Origin: Allopontixanthobacter confluentis
GTDB taxonomy: Bacteria; Pseudomonadota; Alphaproteobacteria; Sphingomonadales; Sphingomonadaceae
Reading direction: 5' to 3'
Length of the DNA stretch: 64,000 nt
Assembly: GCF_009827615.1 (NCBI RefSeq)
Contig: NZ_WTYU01000001.1
Location: forward strand, 1,633,001 to 1,697,000
Below are positions 63,329 through 64,000 of the stretch, one piece after another. Each line of letters opens with the position of its first letter. The stretch's first letter is position 1. A model generated the notes under the pieces. It ran no database searches and was not told where the DNA came from. It saw only the letters and a program-made list of their open reading frames with translations. A program made the translations under genes and the position numbers.

Positions 63329-64000
63329 TTAGCGCGGGCGAGCAAACCAGATGGTGTGGCGCGGCCCCTTGTTGTTGGGCCGGGCGCGCACTTCGCGCAC
63401 TTCCACGTCAAAACCGCAGGATTCCATCTTGCGGGTAAATTTGTGATCCGGCGCAGCAGACCAGATTGCCAGCACGCCGTCCTTCACCAGCGCACGGCGG
63501 GCAAAACGCAAGCCTTCGCGTGAATAGAGCCGATTGTTATCTTCGCGCACCAGGCCATCCGGGCCATTATCGACATCCAGCAAAATGGCATCAAACGGCG
63601 CGCCGCCTTCGGCCGTCTGCTCGATTGCATCGCCGACATCACCCATGCGCAAGGTCACGCGGGGGTCGTCCAGGCAATCGCCCGTCAGTTCCGCCATCGG
63701 GCCGCGCGCCCATTCGATGATTTCGGGCACCAGTTCGACCACTGTGGCGTGGCCTTTCTTCCCGATCCGTTCCAGCGTGGCACGCAGGGTAAAGCCCATG
63801 CCATAGCCGCCAATCAGCACTTGGGGCGCTGAATTGGTCAGCCGGTCGATGGTCAGATCCGCCAGCTGTTCTTCGGAAAACTGCATCCGTGTCGACATCA
63901 GTTCATTGCGGCCAAGGCCGATGATGAAATCGCGCCCGTGGCTGAACAGTTTGAGTTCCTCACCCCCCGGCACTTGTGCCGTGCCGAGCAATTCGCGTGC
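63329..64000 (-). CDS. Spermidine-synthase-like methyltransferase-fold protein (5' end outside window)
   Basis: Rossmann-fold protein with 223 visible residues; the frame stays open to the window edge, where it reads ARELLGTAQVPGG, so the start lies just outside. The nucleotide-binding glycine motif VLIGGYGMGFTLRATLE, the acidic VVELVPEIIEWA and FDAILLDVDNGPDGLV fit the spermidine/spermine synthase superfamily. The usual N-terminal beta domain is only vestigial, so amine transfer is doubtful and a methyltransferase-like role is as likely. Ends FARPR. Confidence 0.8.
   Translation of the reverse strand, partial: ARELLGTAQVPGGEELKLFSHGRDFIIGLGRNELMSTRMQFSEEQLADLTIDRLTNSAPQVLIGGYGMGFTLRATLERIGKKGHATVVELVPEIIEWARGPMAELTGDCLDDPRVTLRMGDVGDAIEQTAEGGAPFDAILLDVDNGPDGLVREDNNRLYSREGLRFARRALVKDGVLAIWSAAPDHKFTRKMESCGFDVEVREVRARPNNKGPRHTIWFARPR

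Noticed and set aside
1-64000. Search for CRISPR arrays, insertion sequences, prophage or integrase genes
   Set aside because: No regularly spaced repeats, transposase or integrase motifs, or terminal repeats with target duplications were seen by eye; the tRNA-Ser gene has no visible partial copy nearby.

Overview
The window looks like chromosomal DNA of an alphaproteobacterium, most likely a sphingomonad of the Erythrobacteraceae type. This is inference from gene content: a GcrA cell-cycle regulator, an alphaproteobacterial mitofilin (Mic60-like) gene beside hemCD, a large TonB-dependent receptor, HspQ, and high-GC coding DNA with frequent GTG starts. I see no insertion sequence, prophage, integrase or CRISPR array. 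One tRNA gene is present.

Layout. 1-5.6 kb: the 3' part of recF, a convergent TesA-like lipoprotein esterase, a YbbA/YbbP-like ABC exporter and a DUF805 protein. 5.6-14.5 kb: a TonB receptor divergent from typA, a ZIP-like membrane protein, putP, a VOC protein, an extensin-like lipoprotein and a LuxR-type regulator with a degenerate receiver. 14.7-18.8 kb: a compact minus-strand cluster of circularly permuted ATP-grasp enzyme, alpha-E protein, transglutaminase-like protease and the proteasome relative Anbu. This is the best candidate here for a poorly described system. 18.9-34.3 kb: an alpha/beta hydrolase, uvrB, a DsbD-like thiol reductase, a UbiH-family hydroxylase, hemC-hemD-Mic60, tsaD-gpsA-flippase, an OmpA-like operon that includes a 38-residue membrane protein, and a single-domain response regulator.

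34.4-43.2 kb is a carbon-catabolism stretch: acetyl-CoA synthetase, a CitE-like lyase, glutaryl-CoA dehydrogenase, maleylacetoacetate isomerase, fumarylacetoacetate hydrolase, an aldo/keto reductase and catalase. A long nested inverted repeat lies directly before maiA, and an EcfG-type stress promoter fits upstream of the catalase.

43.6-58.0 kb is an exopolysaccharide cluster: sulfotransferase, polysaccharide lyase, initiating sugar transferase, Wza-like export protein, Wzc-like tyrosine autokinase, Wzy-like polymerase/ligase, acyltransferase, Wzx-like flippase, two glycosyltransferases and a protein with two P-loop kinase modules. Together these suffice in outline for a Wzx/Wzy-dependent, probably sulfated and acylated polymer. 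Two of its plus-strand genes are preceded by short open frames with strong ribosome-binding sites whose stops overlap the next start.

58.0-64.0 kb: tRNA-Ser(CGA), hspQ, an ABC-2 permease divergent from gcrA, modABC with a short ModC, a DUF1993 protein and a methyltransferase running off the end of the window. Motifs and translations were read by eye; no database search was run.
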